A model generated the notes under the pieces. The model made no database searches. It was not told the DNA's origin and saw nothing but the letters and a program-made list of their open reading frames with translations. DNA of 64,000 nt from CAMPKL01 sp963805925. GTDB lineage: Bacteria > Acidobacteriota > Terriglobia > Bryobacterales > UBA6623. Positions 1 through 9,449 of this stretch are shown one piece after another; within the stretch, counting starts at the first letter, position 1; every line of letters starts with the position of its first letter. The stretch lies in assembly GCA_963805925.1 (NCBI GenBank), contig CAWDWB010000003.1:434001-498000 (forward strand), in the 5' to 3' direction. The position numbers and the translations under genes are program-made.

Positions 1-566
1 ATCGGCAGAAACTTCTTATCCAGGTCGAGCCCATGGTCTTGAACCTCGATGAAGAAGTTATCCTTGCCGAAGATGTCGGCGTAGAGGTAGGCCAAGCGCC
101 GGCCTTCTTCATAGTCGTCTTTCTCCACCATCGCCTCGGCGAGTTCGCCGGCGAGGCAGGCTGTGGTGCAAATCAAGCCCTCGGAGTGCTTCGCCAGCAG
201 GTCTTTGTCGATGCGCGGCTTGTAGTAGAAGCCCTCTAGATAGCCCGTCGAGACGAGCTTGATTAGGTTGCGGTAGCCGGTTTCGTTCTTGCAGAGCAGC
301 AACAGGTGGTGGTAGCCGCCATGCTCCTTCTTCTCTTTGTGGTCGCCCTTGGCGACGTATACTTCGCAGCCGATGATCGGCTTGATTCCCTTTGCTTTGG
401 CGCTGGTGTAAAACTCCACCGCGCCGAAGAGATTCCCATGATCGGTAATCGCCAGTGCAGGCCACTCACGTTCCTCGGCCAGTTTCATCAGCCGAGGAAT
501 ATGACAAGCGCCGTCGAGCAGCGAGTAGTCGGTGTGGTTGTGAAGATGGATGAATTGGCTAGCCAT
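1..566 (-). CDS. dnaE: DNA polymerase III subunit alpha, N-terminal part
   Basis: The first 188 codons of the replicative polymerase catalytic subunit; the gene runs off the left edge of the window. The minus-strand translation starts MASQFIHLHNHTDYSLLDGA, the HxHxDYS opening of the PHP domain found at the N-terminus of DnaE, followed by AITDHGNLFGAVEFY and GCEVYVAKGDH, which match the next PHP blocks of the family. The ATG at 564-566 places these motifs where full-length DnaE has them. A terminator-like hairpin lies just upstream, so it is probably transcribed separately from the DUF4397 gene. No frame disruption is seen in the visible part. Confidence 0.95.
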   Translation of the reverse strand, partial: MASQFIHLHNHTDYSLLDGACHIPRLMKLAEEREWPALAITDHGNLFGAVEFYTSAKAKGIKPIIGCEVYVAKGDHKEKKEHGGYHHLLLLCKNETGYRNLIKLVSTGYLEGFYYKPRIDKDLLAKHSEGLICTTACLAGELAEAMVEKDDYEEGRRLAYLYADIFGKDNFFIEVQDHGLDLDKKFLP

Positions 567-596
567 ACGAGCGATGGACGCCGCCGCGAACAAACG

Positions 597-631
597 GAGA
601 GCCCCGCGCTTATTCTAGGCGCGAGGCTCTC
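597..631 (-). terminator. Rho-independent terminator-like hairpin
   Basis: Arms 597-609 and 619-631 pair over 13 positions with one G-T pair and a 9-nt loop. Read on the minus strand the stem is followed by CGTTTGTT. It lies between the stop of the DUF4397 gene and the start of dnaE, so it most likely ends the DUF4397 transcript. Confidence 0.65.
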
Positions 632-724
632 TTCTCAACAAGAACCCGGCAACCCCTTCACGAGGGGGCTGTTAGCTTCGGCAGATTGCTTCTGCCCACT
701 GTTCACACCGCCGAGTGCCTGGGC

Positions 725-1477
725 TTATAAGCGGATCGTGATCCCCTTGAGGCCGCCGATCGGTTCAGCGATGAGCGTGAAAGTTCCATTAGCCAGGGAT
801 CCGACGGCATAGACCGTGTAGGAAAGTCCGGGTCTGGTGCGCAAAATCCTCGCGAAGATGCCCATGCCGGTCCCAGCCGGAGCAATTCCGATCGTCACTC
901 CGCCCGCAGGAACTTCTGCCGCAGCTTGGGCTCCATTCACGGCGCCAGGCACAGTCGCCTGCATCGGCGGGAAACCTGAGCGGATCGTCAAGTCCACCGC
1001 CGGAGCAGCGGCAAGGTGATGGGCGATGATGCGCGACATGCCTTCACCGATGGGAGAAACGTCGTTGACGAACTTACTGGCCGTCAGGCCGCCCGCCTCG
1101 TTCAGATGGGCGACAATCGATACGTTTTCTCCAGCCTCCAGCGGCACCGGAGCGGCAATAACCGCCGAGCCGCTGCAAGGGGCCAGCGTGTCGGCTACAA
1201 AGATCTTAATGTCGTACGTTCCGGCCGGCAGCGTGTAGGGGCCGGAGATCGATCCAAAAGTGAAGCCCTTGAGTAGGCAGATCGAATCATTCACCAAGAC
1301 ATCGACCGGCAGTGCGGGGTCTAACCCCGGGCTAACGTCCGCTCCGGGAATTCCATGGACGACTCTCACGCTCGCCGTCTGAGCCGAGAGCGGCGAAGCG
1401 ACCCCCATAAGTACTACGAGAGCGGAGAAGAGCGCGGCGCGCCCGGCAAGTCCAACCATTTCAAGCAAGTTCTTCAT
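725..1477 (-). CDS. Secreted DUF4397 domain protein
   Basis: About 250 residues. The N-terminus MKNLLEMVGLAGRAALFSAL continues through a hydrophobic stretch to a likely signal peptidase site at LSAQ-TAS. The mature part begins SVRVVHGIPGADVSPG and continues with LPVDVLVNDS and LPAGTYDIKIFVAD, the usual pattern of DUF4397, a beta-rich domain of extracytoplasmic proteins with no established biochemical role. The ATG at 1475-1477 is preferred because GGAGG (complement of 1488-1492) sits about ten bases upstream; upstream non-ATG codons in frame are less likely. It appears to be a single-gene unit with its own promoter and terminator. Confidence 0.85.
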   Translation of the reverse strand: MKNLLEMVGLAGRAALFSALVVLMGVASPLSAQTASVRVVHGIPGADVSPGLDPALPVDVLVNDSICLLKGFTFGSISGPYTLPAGTYDIKIFVADTLAPCSGSAVIAAPVPLEAGENVSIVAHLNEAGGLTASKFVNDVSPIGEGMSRIIAHHLAAAPAVDLTIRSGFPPMQATVPGAVNGAQAAAEVPAGGVTIGIAPAGTGMGIFARILRTRPGLSYTVYAVGSLANGTFTLIAEPIGGLKGITIRL

Positions 1478-1536
1478 CACAACCAAACCTCCATGTACAG
1501 ATAATCGCCAGGTTTGTACTGACTTTGTTCTGTAAA

Positions 1537-1565
1537 AGTATAGTTTTTAGCAGGAGGACTCGCAA
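1537..1565 (-). promoter_or_regulatory. Sigma70-like promoter for the DUF4397 gene
   Basis: On the minus strand TTGCGA (complement of 1560-1565) and TATACT (complement of 1537-1542) are separated by 17 bp, about 60 bp upstream of the start codon. Assigned by pattern only. Confidence 0.45.
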
Positions 1566-1673
1566 CGTTGTACAGGTTTTGCGCAGAACTCGATACATGG
1601 CGATAACGGCACCCCATCCCGACTGTGGGAACAGTCGGGCGAACACGAAAGGTCAGAGATGGCGGTAGGAGCC

Positions 1674-2441
1674 CTAGACGTCTTCGGGCCTGCCTGCCGT
1701 GAAGCCGCCATCAATCGCCAGGGCTTGCCCAGTGATAAACGCAGCGTCATCGGAGGCTAGAAATGCTACGGCAGCGGCGATGTCGTAGGCAGTCGCAAAT
1801 CGGCCCAGCGGGTGCATCAGCCGTATCCGCTCCGCTTTCTGGGCATCGGCAAACAAACCCTTGGTCATGCCGGTATCGACGAAGCCCGGGCAGACGGCGT
1901 TCACCCGTATGCCCTCCGGCGCATAGTCCAGTGCCATATTCTTGGTCAACGTGATCAAGGCGCCCTTCGAGAGGGAATACGCGGCCCGGTTTCGCACTCC
2001 CACAACACCAACAATCGACGCGGTGTTGATAATGACCCCGCCGGGCCGCGTCAAAAACGGCAACACGCTCTTGGCACATAGAAAGGCGCCACGTATGTTG
2101 ACCCGCAACACTCGATCCAGACCTTCCACGTCCTGCTCGCCGACAGGGTGCCGAACAGCGATGCCGGCATTGTTGAAGAGGATGTCAATCATCCCGCCGA
2201 TCCGCGCCGCCTCGGCTGATGCGGCCTGAATGGAACTTTCTTCCGCAACGTCGCACTGCAACGCGAATCCGGCTCCGCTGGTCTTGCGAATCAGTTCAAC
2301 CGTCTCTTCTGCTGACGGCAGGTCGATATCCACGGCGGCGACGGTCGCGCCTTCGTTGGCAAGCCGCAACGCAGCAGCACGACCGATTCCCGAACCTGCG
2401 CCTGTGATGAATGCCGTACGGCCGATGAACCGAGCGCTCAC
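1674..2441 (-). CDS. SDR family NAD(P)-dependent oxidoreductase
   Basis: A 255-residue classical short-chain dehydrogenase. It has the cofactor motif TGAGSGIG near residue 14, the NNAG motif (LFNNAGIA), the catalytic Ser (NTASIVG) and the YxxxK pair (AYSLSKGAL), and ends with the typical FITGQALAIDGGFTAG. Its substrate cannot be read from the sequence. It starts with GTG at 2439-2441, six bases downstream of the SGNH hydrolase stop, and is the last gene of a probable three-gene operon with the fused E1 dehydrogenase. Fatty-acid or ketoacid metabolism would suit the context but is inference. Confidence 0.9.
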   Translation of the reverse strand: MSARFIGRTAFITGAGSGIGRAAALRLANEGATVAAVDIDLPSAEETVELIRKTSGAGFALQCDVAEESSIQAASAEAARIGGMIDILFNNAGIAVRHPVGEQDVEGLDRVLRVNIRGAFLCAKSVLPFLTRPGGVIINTASIVGVVGVRNRAAYSLSKGALITLTKNMALDYAPEGIRVNAVCPGFVDTGMTKGLFADAQKAERIRLMHPLGRFATAYDIAAAVAFLASDDAAFITGQALAIDGGFTAGRPEDV

Positions 2442-2447
2442 GACGGC

Positions 2448-3200
2448 CTAGCGAGCCAACGCCCGTTGAATGGCAGCTCTCGCAATCGGCTCCATGATGG
2501 CGTAGCCGGCCTCGTTCGGATGGATGCCGTCGGTACTGATGCCTTCTTTCATCTCGCCTTTCTCATCCGACATGGCCGAGTGATAGTCGGCGTAGACGCA
2601 GCCACGTCCCTCGCAGTAGCCCTTCATCCACTGATTGACCGCCGCGACCTTCGGCGCGGGCTCCAAACCGCGACGCCAAGGATAGTCGTACGCGGGCGTG
2701 ATGGATGCCAACACGACCTTGATGCCCGCAGCTTCGGCCAACTGGACCATTGCCCTCAGGTTGTCCGTAATCATGTTGATCGTCGATGGCCCCGTGTTGC
2801 CTGCGATATCGTTGGTGCCGGCGTTAATCACAACGACCTTCGGCTCAAGGGCAACGACGTCCTGTTGGAATCGCACCAACATCTGCGGCGTCGTTTGACC
2901 GCTAATGCCGCGGCCCACGTTCCCCGTACCCTGAAAGAATGCCCCAGCACGGCGCGGCCAGGCATCGGTAATCGAGTCGCCCATGAAGACGACGCGGTCC
3001 TCGCCCGCTTTGGGCGCGCCCAGTTCAGCATTCGCTTCGCGATAGCGTTGCAACTGAGCCCAGTCGTTCCGTAGACGTTCGTCCTCCGCCTTGCGTCGCG
3101 CCTCAATCTGCTCGGGAGTCGGCTGCACGCGCTGGGCCGGCGCCTGCGGCCACGCAGGACCGGCAACCAAGAGGACAAAGAGCAGCAGGGACGATTTCAT
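2448..3200 (-). CDS. Secreted SGNH/GDSL-family hydrolase
   Basis: 250 residues with an N-terminal signal peptide (MKSSLLLFVLLVAGPAWPQA). The SGNH blocks are all present: FMGDSITDAW (catalytic Ser), GRGISGQTTPQML (block II Gly), INAGTNDIAGN (block III Asn) and STDGIHPNEAGY (catalytic Asp and His). This is the arrangement of lysophospholipase/acylhydrolase-like members that deacylate lipids or carbohydrates in the periplasm. The frame stays open upstream to 3506, but the ATG at 3198-3200 is chosen because it begins the signal peptide and lies after the stop of the E1 gene (3254). Confidence 0.9.
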   Translation of the reverse strand: MKSSLLLFVLLVAGPAWPQAPAQRVQPTPEQIEARRKAEDERLRNDWAQLQRYREANAELGAPKAGEDRVVFMGDSITDAWPRRAGAFFQGTGNVGRGISGQTTPQMLVRFQQDVVALEPKVVVINAGTNDIAGNTGPSTINMITDNLRAMVQLAEAAGIKVVLASITPAYDYPWRRGLEPAPKVAAVNQWMKGYCEGRGCVYADYHSAMSDEKGEMKEGISTDGIHPNEAGYAIMEPIARAAIQRALAR

Positions 3201-3253
3201 TCGCCTGACTCTAGCACTGGAACGAACTCGAAACAACTGATGGAACCAACCAG

Positions 3254-5359
3254 CTAGTACGCCAGGATACGGCGCATCTCTGCCTCGACGTGTTCTGTCT
3301 GCGGCAAGATCTCGCGTTCCAGTTCTGGCCGGTAGGCGACCCAGACATCCTTGGCCCCAATGCGCCCGATAGGTGCGTCTAGGTAATCGAACAGTTCGTT
3401 CGCGATGCGGGCTGAGATTTCCGACCCGAAGCCCCAACTGAGCATATCCTCGTGGACGACGATCACTCGACTGGTCTTCTTCACCGATTCGGCGATGGCC
3501 TCCCAATCATAGGGGCTCAATGTGCGCAAATCGAGCACTTCAATCGAGGCGCCCGTCTCTTCAGCGATCTTCGAAGCAGCCAACATCGACTTGTGAACCA
3601 AGGCGCCATAGGTGACGATCGTTAAATCGTCGCCCTCGCGAACTTTGGCGGCCTTGCCGAACGGCACCATGTAATCCGGCCCCGGATACTGACTGCGATT
3701 GTACGTTTCGCGGTAGAGCTTCTTATGCTCCAGGAACAAGACCGGATCGTCGCAGCGAATCGCCGTCCGCAGTAGGCCATTCGCATCGCGAGCATTGGAC
3801 GGAAAGATCACCCTTAGCCCAGGGATATGAGTAAACGTCGACTCGCCCGATTGCGAGTGGTAAACCGACCCGCCATTCAGGTAGCCGCCAATGGGCACGC
3901 GTATCACGAAAGGCGCCGAGAAACCATTGTTTGACCGCCACCGCAGTGAAGCCAACTCATCGCGAATCTGCATCATGGCCGGCCAGATGTAGTCGAAGAA
4001 CTGAATCTCGACGACCGGCTTCAGGCCACGCGTCGCCATACCGGTTCCCCGCCCGACGATCGCCGCTTCCGCTATCGGGGAGTTAAACACCCGGCGGCCG
4101 CCGTGCTTGCGCTGCAGCCCAAGCGTCGCCTTGAAAACGCCGCCCTTGCCTTTGACCTGATCGAGATTTCCTTCTCGGCTGCAGTCGGCCACATCTTCGC
4201 CGAACACGTAAATGCGCTCGTCGCTGGCCATCTCGTCGTCCATGCAGGCGTTGATCAGATCGACCATCGTCCGCGGCTCGCCCTCGAGCTTAGCTTCTGT
4301 CGCAAAAGCAGCCGACGTTGGGTCAACGTCTGGGGAGTACAGATAGAGCATCGCCGATTCCGGCTTCGGTGCAGGCGAGGCGAGCGCTTCGATGGCCGCT
4401 CGTTGAACCTCTTCCTCGATGTCGGCCTGGATCTCAAGCAGATCCGTTCGCTTGGCTATGCCTTCTTGCAACAACACATCGGCGAACCGCTGGATGGCGT
4501 CACGGCAGTCTTCTTCCTCGCGCTCGGCCGGGGTCTTATAGGATGCCTCGTCATCCGAAAGCGAATGGCCGTACGGACGCGTTACATGCGCGTGGACCAA
4601 TGCCGGCCCGTTGCCGCTGCGACAGTGCTGGAAGGCCTGTTCCAAGGTCGTGAAGCTGGCTTGGAAGTCGGTTCCGTCGGTCTCGTAAATCGACAGCCCA
4701 GGGAAACTCTTCAGCAACTTCGAGATGCTGCCCCCCGGCGTTTGTGCCTCCACGGGGACCGAGATGGCGTAGCCGTTGTCTTCAATCAGATAAAGCAGCG
4801 GCAATTTTTCCAAAGAGGCTGCGTTGATAGACTCCCAGAACTCGCCCTCGGACGTCGAGCCCTCGCCTGCGCAGACAACGGTGATCTCGTACTCCTCCGC
4901 TTCGTCGCCCTGTGCCAAGAGGCTGGCATGCGCACAGCCCACAGCTTGGAGGCACTGCGTACCCGTTGCGCTCGACGGCGTGACGATATTGAGTTCAGGG
5001 AACGACCAGTGTGTCGGCATCTGCCGGCCCCCTGATGCGGGGTCAGCAGCAGCGCCAACAGTCTGAAGTAACATTTCGAGCGGAGTAACGCCCAAAGTTA
5101 AGCAGACTGCTCGATCGCGGTAGTAGGGGTAAAGCCAGTCGACGCCGCGGCGCATATGCATGCCTGCAGCGACCTGTATCGCCTCATGGCCAGCACAACT
5201 GATTTGGAAAAAAGCTTGGTTTTGCCGCTTAAGAATGATCTCTCGATCATCCAAACGCCGCGACAGGTACATCAGCCGATATACCTGCAAGAGGTCGTCG
5301 GATGAAAGGCCGACGACAGGGGATGTATAAGTTGATCGCAGCCGGCTGCTTTCGCTCAT
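3254..5359 (-). CDS. 2-oxoacid dehydrogenase E1, alpha and beta subunits fused
   Basis: About 701 residues. The first half is the thiamine-diphosphate E1 alpha domain (YRLMYLSRRLDDREI, then GEGSTSEGEFWESINAASL through EDNGYAIS, the ThDP/Mg binding region). The second half, from about residue 355 (TMVDLINACMDDEMASD), is the E1 beta/transketolase C-terminal unit (VFNSPIAEAAIVGRGTGMA; VFLEHKKLYR). This organisation is seen in fused branched-chain 2-oxoacid dehydrogenases, which decarboxylate oxoacids for transfer to a lipoyl E2. No E2 or E3 gene is adjacent. The ATG at 5357-5359 is preferred to the one at 5386 because a good promoter lies between them. Confidence 0.9.
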   Translation of the reverse strand: MSESSRLRSTYTSPVVGLSSDDLLQVYRLMYLSRRLDDREIILKRQNQAFFQISCAGHEAIQVAAGMHMRRGVDWLYPYYRDRAVCLTLGVTPLEMLLQTVGAAADPASGGRQMPTHWSFPELNIVTPSSATGTQCLQAVGCAHASLLAQGDEAEEYEITVVCAGEGSTSEGEFWESINAASLEKLPLLYLIEDNGYAISVPVEAQTPGGSISKLLKSFPGLSIYETDGTDFQASFTTLEQAFQHCRSGNGPALVHAHVTRPYGHSLSDDEASYKTPAEREEEDCRDAIQRFADVLLQEGIAKRTDLLEIQADIEEEVQRAAIEALASPAPKPESAMLYLYSPDVDPTSAAFATEAKLEGEPRTMVDLINACMDDEMASDERIYVFGEDVADCSREGNLDQVKGKGGVFKATLGLQRKHGGRRVFNSPIAEAAIVGRGTGMATRGLKPVVEIQFFDYIWPAMMQIRDELASLRWRSNNGFSAPFVIRVPIGGYLNGGSVYHSQSGESTFTHIPGLRVIFPSNARDANGLLRTAIRCDDPVLFLEHKKLYRETYNRSQYPGPDYMVPFGKAAKVREGDDLTIVTYGALVHKSMLAASKIAEETGASIEVLDLRTLSPYDWEAIAESVKKTSRVIVVHEDMLSWGFGSEISARIANELFDYLDAPIGRIGAKDVWVAYRPELEREILPQTEHVEAEMRRILAY

Positions 5360-5371
5360 AAGCCACGGGAC

Positions 5372-5399
5372 ACTATAACATGGCATTCGCCCCTCGCAA
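5372..5399 (-). promoter_or_regulatory. Promoter of the E1-SGNH-SDR operon
   Basis: On the minus strand TTGCGA (complement of 5394-5399), a 16-bp spacer and TATAGT (complement of 5372-5377). The predicted transcript start is only a few bases before the ATG at 5359, giving a very short or absent leader. Confidence 0.55.
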
Positions 5400-5448
5400 C
5401 CGTCGGACCGCCTAGCTAATTGATAACCAGTATAGTTTTCTGTAGTTT

Positions 5449-7253
5449 ATGTCGAAGATATGGATCCGTAAGAATTCGATACCGGCCCTCATGGCCGGCT
5501 TGGCCGCGGTTCTTCTCCTGTTGGCAGGCCTGCAGTACCGCTGGATCGGGGAGATCAGCGAGGCCGATCGTGACCGCTTGCGCCGCGGGCTCGATGTCGC
5601 GGCGGAACAATTTCGCCGGGACTTCAATCGGGAATTGGCCGGCGCCGCCTCGGCTTTTCGGATGCGCCCCGACGACATCGCCCGCCGCGACTGGAACTTC
5701 TTGGCGGACGACCTGGCGCGATGGACGGATTCCGGCCCCGTCGGACTGAGAATTGATGCGCTTTATATTCAGGAAGCGCCTTCCGATGGCGGTCTCCCAC
5801 GAACGCTGCAGCTGCTTCGCGGCGGCCAGCAGTTTGAGGAGGTCGTGGCGCCTCGTGAGGTTCAAGCCATCTTTGACGCTATGCCCCGACCATTCGGTCG
5901 CGGCGGCGGGCCGCCCGGACCCCGCAGTACCTACTGGGCATTTCTTCCAGATGCCCCAGGACTCGTCACGCCCTTGATCAGCCGATCGCCCGGCGATCGC
6001 GGACGCGGCGGAAACGGAAGGGATGTCTACGGCGACTTAGTTGTCGTGTTCAATCGGGAAGCCTTGCTCGGATCTCTGCTGCCGGAGATCGAAAGTCGCT
6101 TTGTTCCCGCTAGCGGGGAGCAGCCCTACCAATTGGCGGTAGTCGACCCGGCGACGTCACAGGTACTCTTCGCTAACGCGGAGATTTCGGCCAAAGACTT
6201 CCTCAACGCCGAAAAACAACTTCCACTCGTCTACACAGTGGAAGAACTCATTGCGCGCTTCGCGGCTCGGCGCAGTCGCACCGGCGGACCTGATCGGCCG
6301 GACACGGACGGTCCGCCTCCATCGCCAGAGTCGGAACGAGATCCCGACCGCTCCTTCTCTCGCGCCGTCGTTGCCTCCGTGCCCGGTATGGATGGTTGGG
6401 TCCTTGCGGCGCGGCACAGCGGGGGGTCCCTCGACGAAGTTGTCTCCGGTCTCCGTATGCGCAATCTCGCAATCAGCTTCAGCATTCTCTTGCTGCTGAC
6501 TGTCGGCCTCGCCCTAGCCCTCATCTCCGCCCGAAGGGCTGAAAAGCTAGCCCAACTGCAGATGGAGTTTGTCGCGGGCGTCTCTCATGAGCTGCGTACA
6601 CCTATCGCAGTCATCCGTCAGGCTGCCGACAATCTTGCTGAAGGAGTGGTTTCGGCGCCGGAGCAAACCCGGGAGTACGGTCGGCTGATGCGCGCGGAAG
6701 GTCGACGGCTGACGAACATGGTGGAACAGACTCTCCAATTCGCATCGTCCCAAGCCGGCAGGCAGCGCTATTCGATTGAAATCCTGGCGCCTGCCGACCT
6801 GATCGATCTCGCGGCGGCGGAATCTCGATCCGAAATTGCCGAATCGGGAATTGACTTGCAGTTGGAAGTCGCCCAAGATCTGCCGTCCGTTCGCGGCGAT
6901 GCCTCGGCCGTAATGCAGTGCTTGCGCAACCTCCTAAGCAACGCGGTGAAATATCGCGGACAGTCCAAGAAAATATCCCTTGCTGCTGCCGCCGAAGGAC
7001 GTTTCGTCAGATTCGACGTCCGCGATTTCGGCTTGGGCATCAGCCCCGAGGATCTGCCTCATGTTTTCGAGCCCTTCTATCGCGGTCGCCATGCCGTCGA
7101 CGCTCAGATACAGGGCAGCGGCCTGGGTCTGAGCCTAGCCAAGGAGGCTGCTGAGGCCTCGGGCGGCACACTGACCGCCACAAGCCAACTCGGCTCAGGC
7201 AGCACATTCACCCTGCGCCTTCCCGTCGCAGCAGTCCAAGAGGCGTCCGCTTA

Positions 7254-7254
<1 letters not shown>
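5449..7254 (+). CDS. Sensor histidine kinase
   Basis: 601 residues. A membrane segment at about 13-30 is followed by a large extracytoplasmic sensor region of about 300 residues with no recognised domain, then a second membrane segment (about 342-362, ISFSILLLLTVGLALALIS). The kinase core follows: HisKA with FVAGVSHELRTP, placing the phospho-acceptor at His380; an N-box (LRNLLSNAVKYRG); and ATP-lid motifs DFGLGISPEDLPHVFEPFYR and GSGLGLSLAKEAA. The stop overlaps the start of the response regulator by one base, so the pair is co-translated. The adjacent Spy-like gene suggests that the signal is envelope or metal stress; this is inference. Confidence 0.93.
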
Positions 7255-7941
<687 letters not shown>

Positions 7942-7943
<2 letters not shown>

Positions 7944-7977
7944 CGTTAAGAGTGTTTTACTGCCATTTAACGTTAAG
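7942..7977. promoter_or_regulatory. Direct repeat AACGTTAAG, candidate operator
   Basis: AACGTTAAG occurs at 7942-7950 and again at 7969-7977, each around a TAACGTTA palindrome. The copies lie between the response regulator stop and the Spy-like gene. A possible -10 (TATAGT, 8010-8015) lies 33 bp downstream without a good -35, which would suit an activated promoter. The 27-bp spacing is longer than the usual OmpR-type repeat spacing, so the assignment is tentative. Confidence 0.4.
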
Positions 7978-8063
7978 CTAACACCGCAAACGACGCCATC
8001 CACGTCTCCTATAGTGAGAGTCGCAACCAAGGCGGCCAAACAAAATCGTAAGGAGAACAGATC

Positions 8064-8609
8064 ATGACCAGACTAGTAGCCATCATCGCTTCGGCCGCGC
8101 TCGCCGTCGTTCTATTCGCTCAAGGCCCAGGGCCGGAAGGTCGCCGCGGCCGCCAAACGCCCGACGCCCTCATCGCCTATCTACATCTGAGCGACGCTCA
8201 GGTCGCGTCGCTGCAAGAGAACAACAAGTCGATGCACGAAGCGGTTCGAACCATCATGGAGTCGGCGCGCGGGGAACGCCAGGGCGTTCGCGAAGAACTC
8301 AAGCAAGACAATCCCAATCCAACCATCGTCGGCCAGGCATTGGTCGATGCGAAAGAAACTCGCGAAGCGATCCGCGCCAAGCGCGCAGAGTTCCGAGCCA
8401 ATGCGCTCGCCATATTGACCGCTGACCAGCAGGCTTCCCTGGCGGCCCTACAGCAAGCCCTGGAACTCGCTCCGACCGCGCGGCAAGCGATTGGCGCGAA
8501 CCTTCTGGAAGCGCCTGAAGGCGACATGGGACCTCGCGGACCTGGCGGCCCCGCCGGTCCTTTCGGAAGGCGGGGAGGCCCCGGCGGCCCTGGCCGCGGC
8601 CAAGAGTAG
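8064..8609 (+). CDS. Periplasmic Spy/CpxP-like LTxxQ protein
   Basis: 181 residues. A signal peptide (MTRLVAIIASAALAVVLFAQ) is followed by a helical region with two LTxxQ-like motifs (LSDAQVASLQ at about 43 and LTADQQASL at about 116), the pattern of Spy, CpxP and zinc-resistance-associated proteins that act as periplasmic chaperones or metal-stress proteins. The last 35 residues are Gly/Pro/Arg-rich and probably disordered. A strong AAGGAG precedes the ATG. Its place after a two-component system suggests that it is that system's target and possibly a feedback regulator. Confidence 0.8.
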   Translation: MTRLVAIIASAALAVVLFAQGPGPEGRRGRQTPDALIAYLHLSDAQVASLQENNKSMHEAVRTIMESARGERQGVREELKQDNPNPTIVGQALVDAKETREAIRAKRAEFRANALAILTADQQASLAALQQALELAPTARQAIGANLLEAPEGDMGPRGPGGPAGPFGRRGGPGGPGRGQE

Positions 8610-8631
8610 AAGCTGGCTTACTCTCGAATCG

Positions 8632-8662
8632 AGCCCGCGGACCTAGTCCGCGGGCTTTCGTC
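8632..8662. terminator. Terminator hairpin
   Basis: AGCCCGCGGAC at 8632-8642 pairs perfectly with 8646-8656 across a 3-nt loop, followed by TTTCGTCT on the plus strand. It ends the Spy-like gene and, being symmetric, may also serve the convergent gene that stops at 8664. Confidence 0.85.
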
Positions 8663-8663
8663 T

Positions 8664-9443
8664 CTAGCGGGAAGACTCGAGACCGAGCGCTCGCTTGATA
8701 GAGAAAGTCCTATGCAGCGGCTTCGGCCTAGGAACGGCAATGCGTTGCCCCCAAAGCGCCGCCCAGGGATTGTCGATCAACAAACGCTGGGCTCGCTCCT
8801 CACCCCAGCGATAAATAACCATGCTGAAAGCTTGGTCGAGCGACGGTGATCGGCGACTGGCCGAATGGGCATCCGAGACGATGAAATGGACTAGCTCGGC
8901 GTCCAAAAGCGCTGTTGCACACTCGTCAGCCCGAGTACCGTTGAGGCCAAAAAGCGAGTTGGCGCCGACAGCAATCAGAGCTCCACGCTTAACCCAATGA
9001 CGCACGCGGCGCAAATCATTCTGCACCCCCGTTGAAGTCTCCGGTAACGAAATGATCGCCGTATAACCACAGTCCCTAATCGCGGTTAGAAGCTTCGCCA
9101 CTCCCCTGGTGAGCGCTCCGCCCGAAGGCCTTAAAAGCAAGTATTGTCGCGAGTTGATCGAAAAGCGACTGAGGTCCGGCAACGCCGCACCCAGACTCTC
9201 GTGACTCAATTCAAGGACGGTTCCTGTGTGCAGGTGCAACGCGCCATCCAACTGCGCCTGCAGCGCTGCTGTCTTGGCCTCAATCTCGCCGCGATCGAAG
9301 CTGTGCTGGGCTGCGCAGTTCGGCGTCGCGACTAACTCGCGCGTTCCCGCCCTGGCGGCCACGCGGCACATCTCGATTGCCGTGGCGTCGTCCGCGGCTC
9401 CGTCGTCAAGTCCGGGCAGTACGTGCGCTTGCAGGTCGATCAT
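8664..9443 (-). CDS. CpsB/YwqE-like PHP protein with degenerate metal site
   Basis: 259 residues resembling the PHP-fold tyrosine phosphatases of polysaccharide loci (CpsB, YwqE). The opening MIDLQAHVLPGLDDGAADD matches the family except that the usual DIHxH is DLQAH. ATPH is replaced by ATPN, and the LAHPER block by ISLPETSTG. The distal VSDAHS is kept. Since the His residues of these blocks bind the catalytic metals, three ligands appear to be missing and the protein may be inactive or rewired. No capsule genes are adjacent. The fold assignment is reasonably firm; the function is open. Confidence 0.7.
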   Translation of the reverse strand: MIDLQAHVLPGLDDGAADDATAIEMCRVAARAGTRELVATPNCAAQHSFDRGEIEAKTAALQAQLDGALHLHTGTVLELSHESLGAALPDLSRFSINSRQYLLLRPSGGALTRGVAKLLTAIRDCGYTAIISLPETSTGVQNDLRRVRHWVKRGALIAVGANSLFGLNGTRADECATALLDAELVHFIVSDAHSASRRSPSLDQAFSMVIYRWGEERAQRLLIDNPWAALWGQRIAVPRPKPLHRTFSIKRALGLESSR

Positions 9444-9449
9444 GCGACG

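Noticed and set aside
639..680. A stretch on the plus strand resembling part of a SAM-I riboswitch (ACCCGGCAACC followed by a GC-rich hairpin).
   Set aside because: The remaining conserved parts of the aptamer are not visible and no plus-strand gene lies downstream; the genes here are on the minus strand.
1520..1545. TTGTAC and TTGTTC units spaced 11 bp, followed by AGTATAG, similar to the candidate CarH operator.
   Set aside because: No plus-strand gene follows, the units are less regular, and the bases are better explained as part of the minus-strand DUF4397 promoter.
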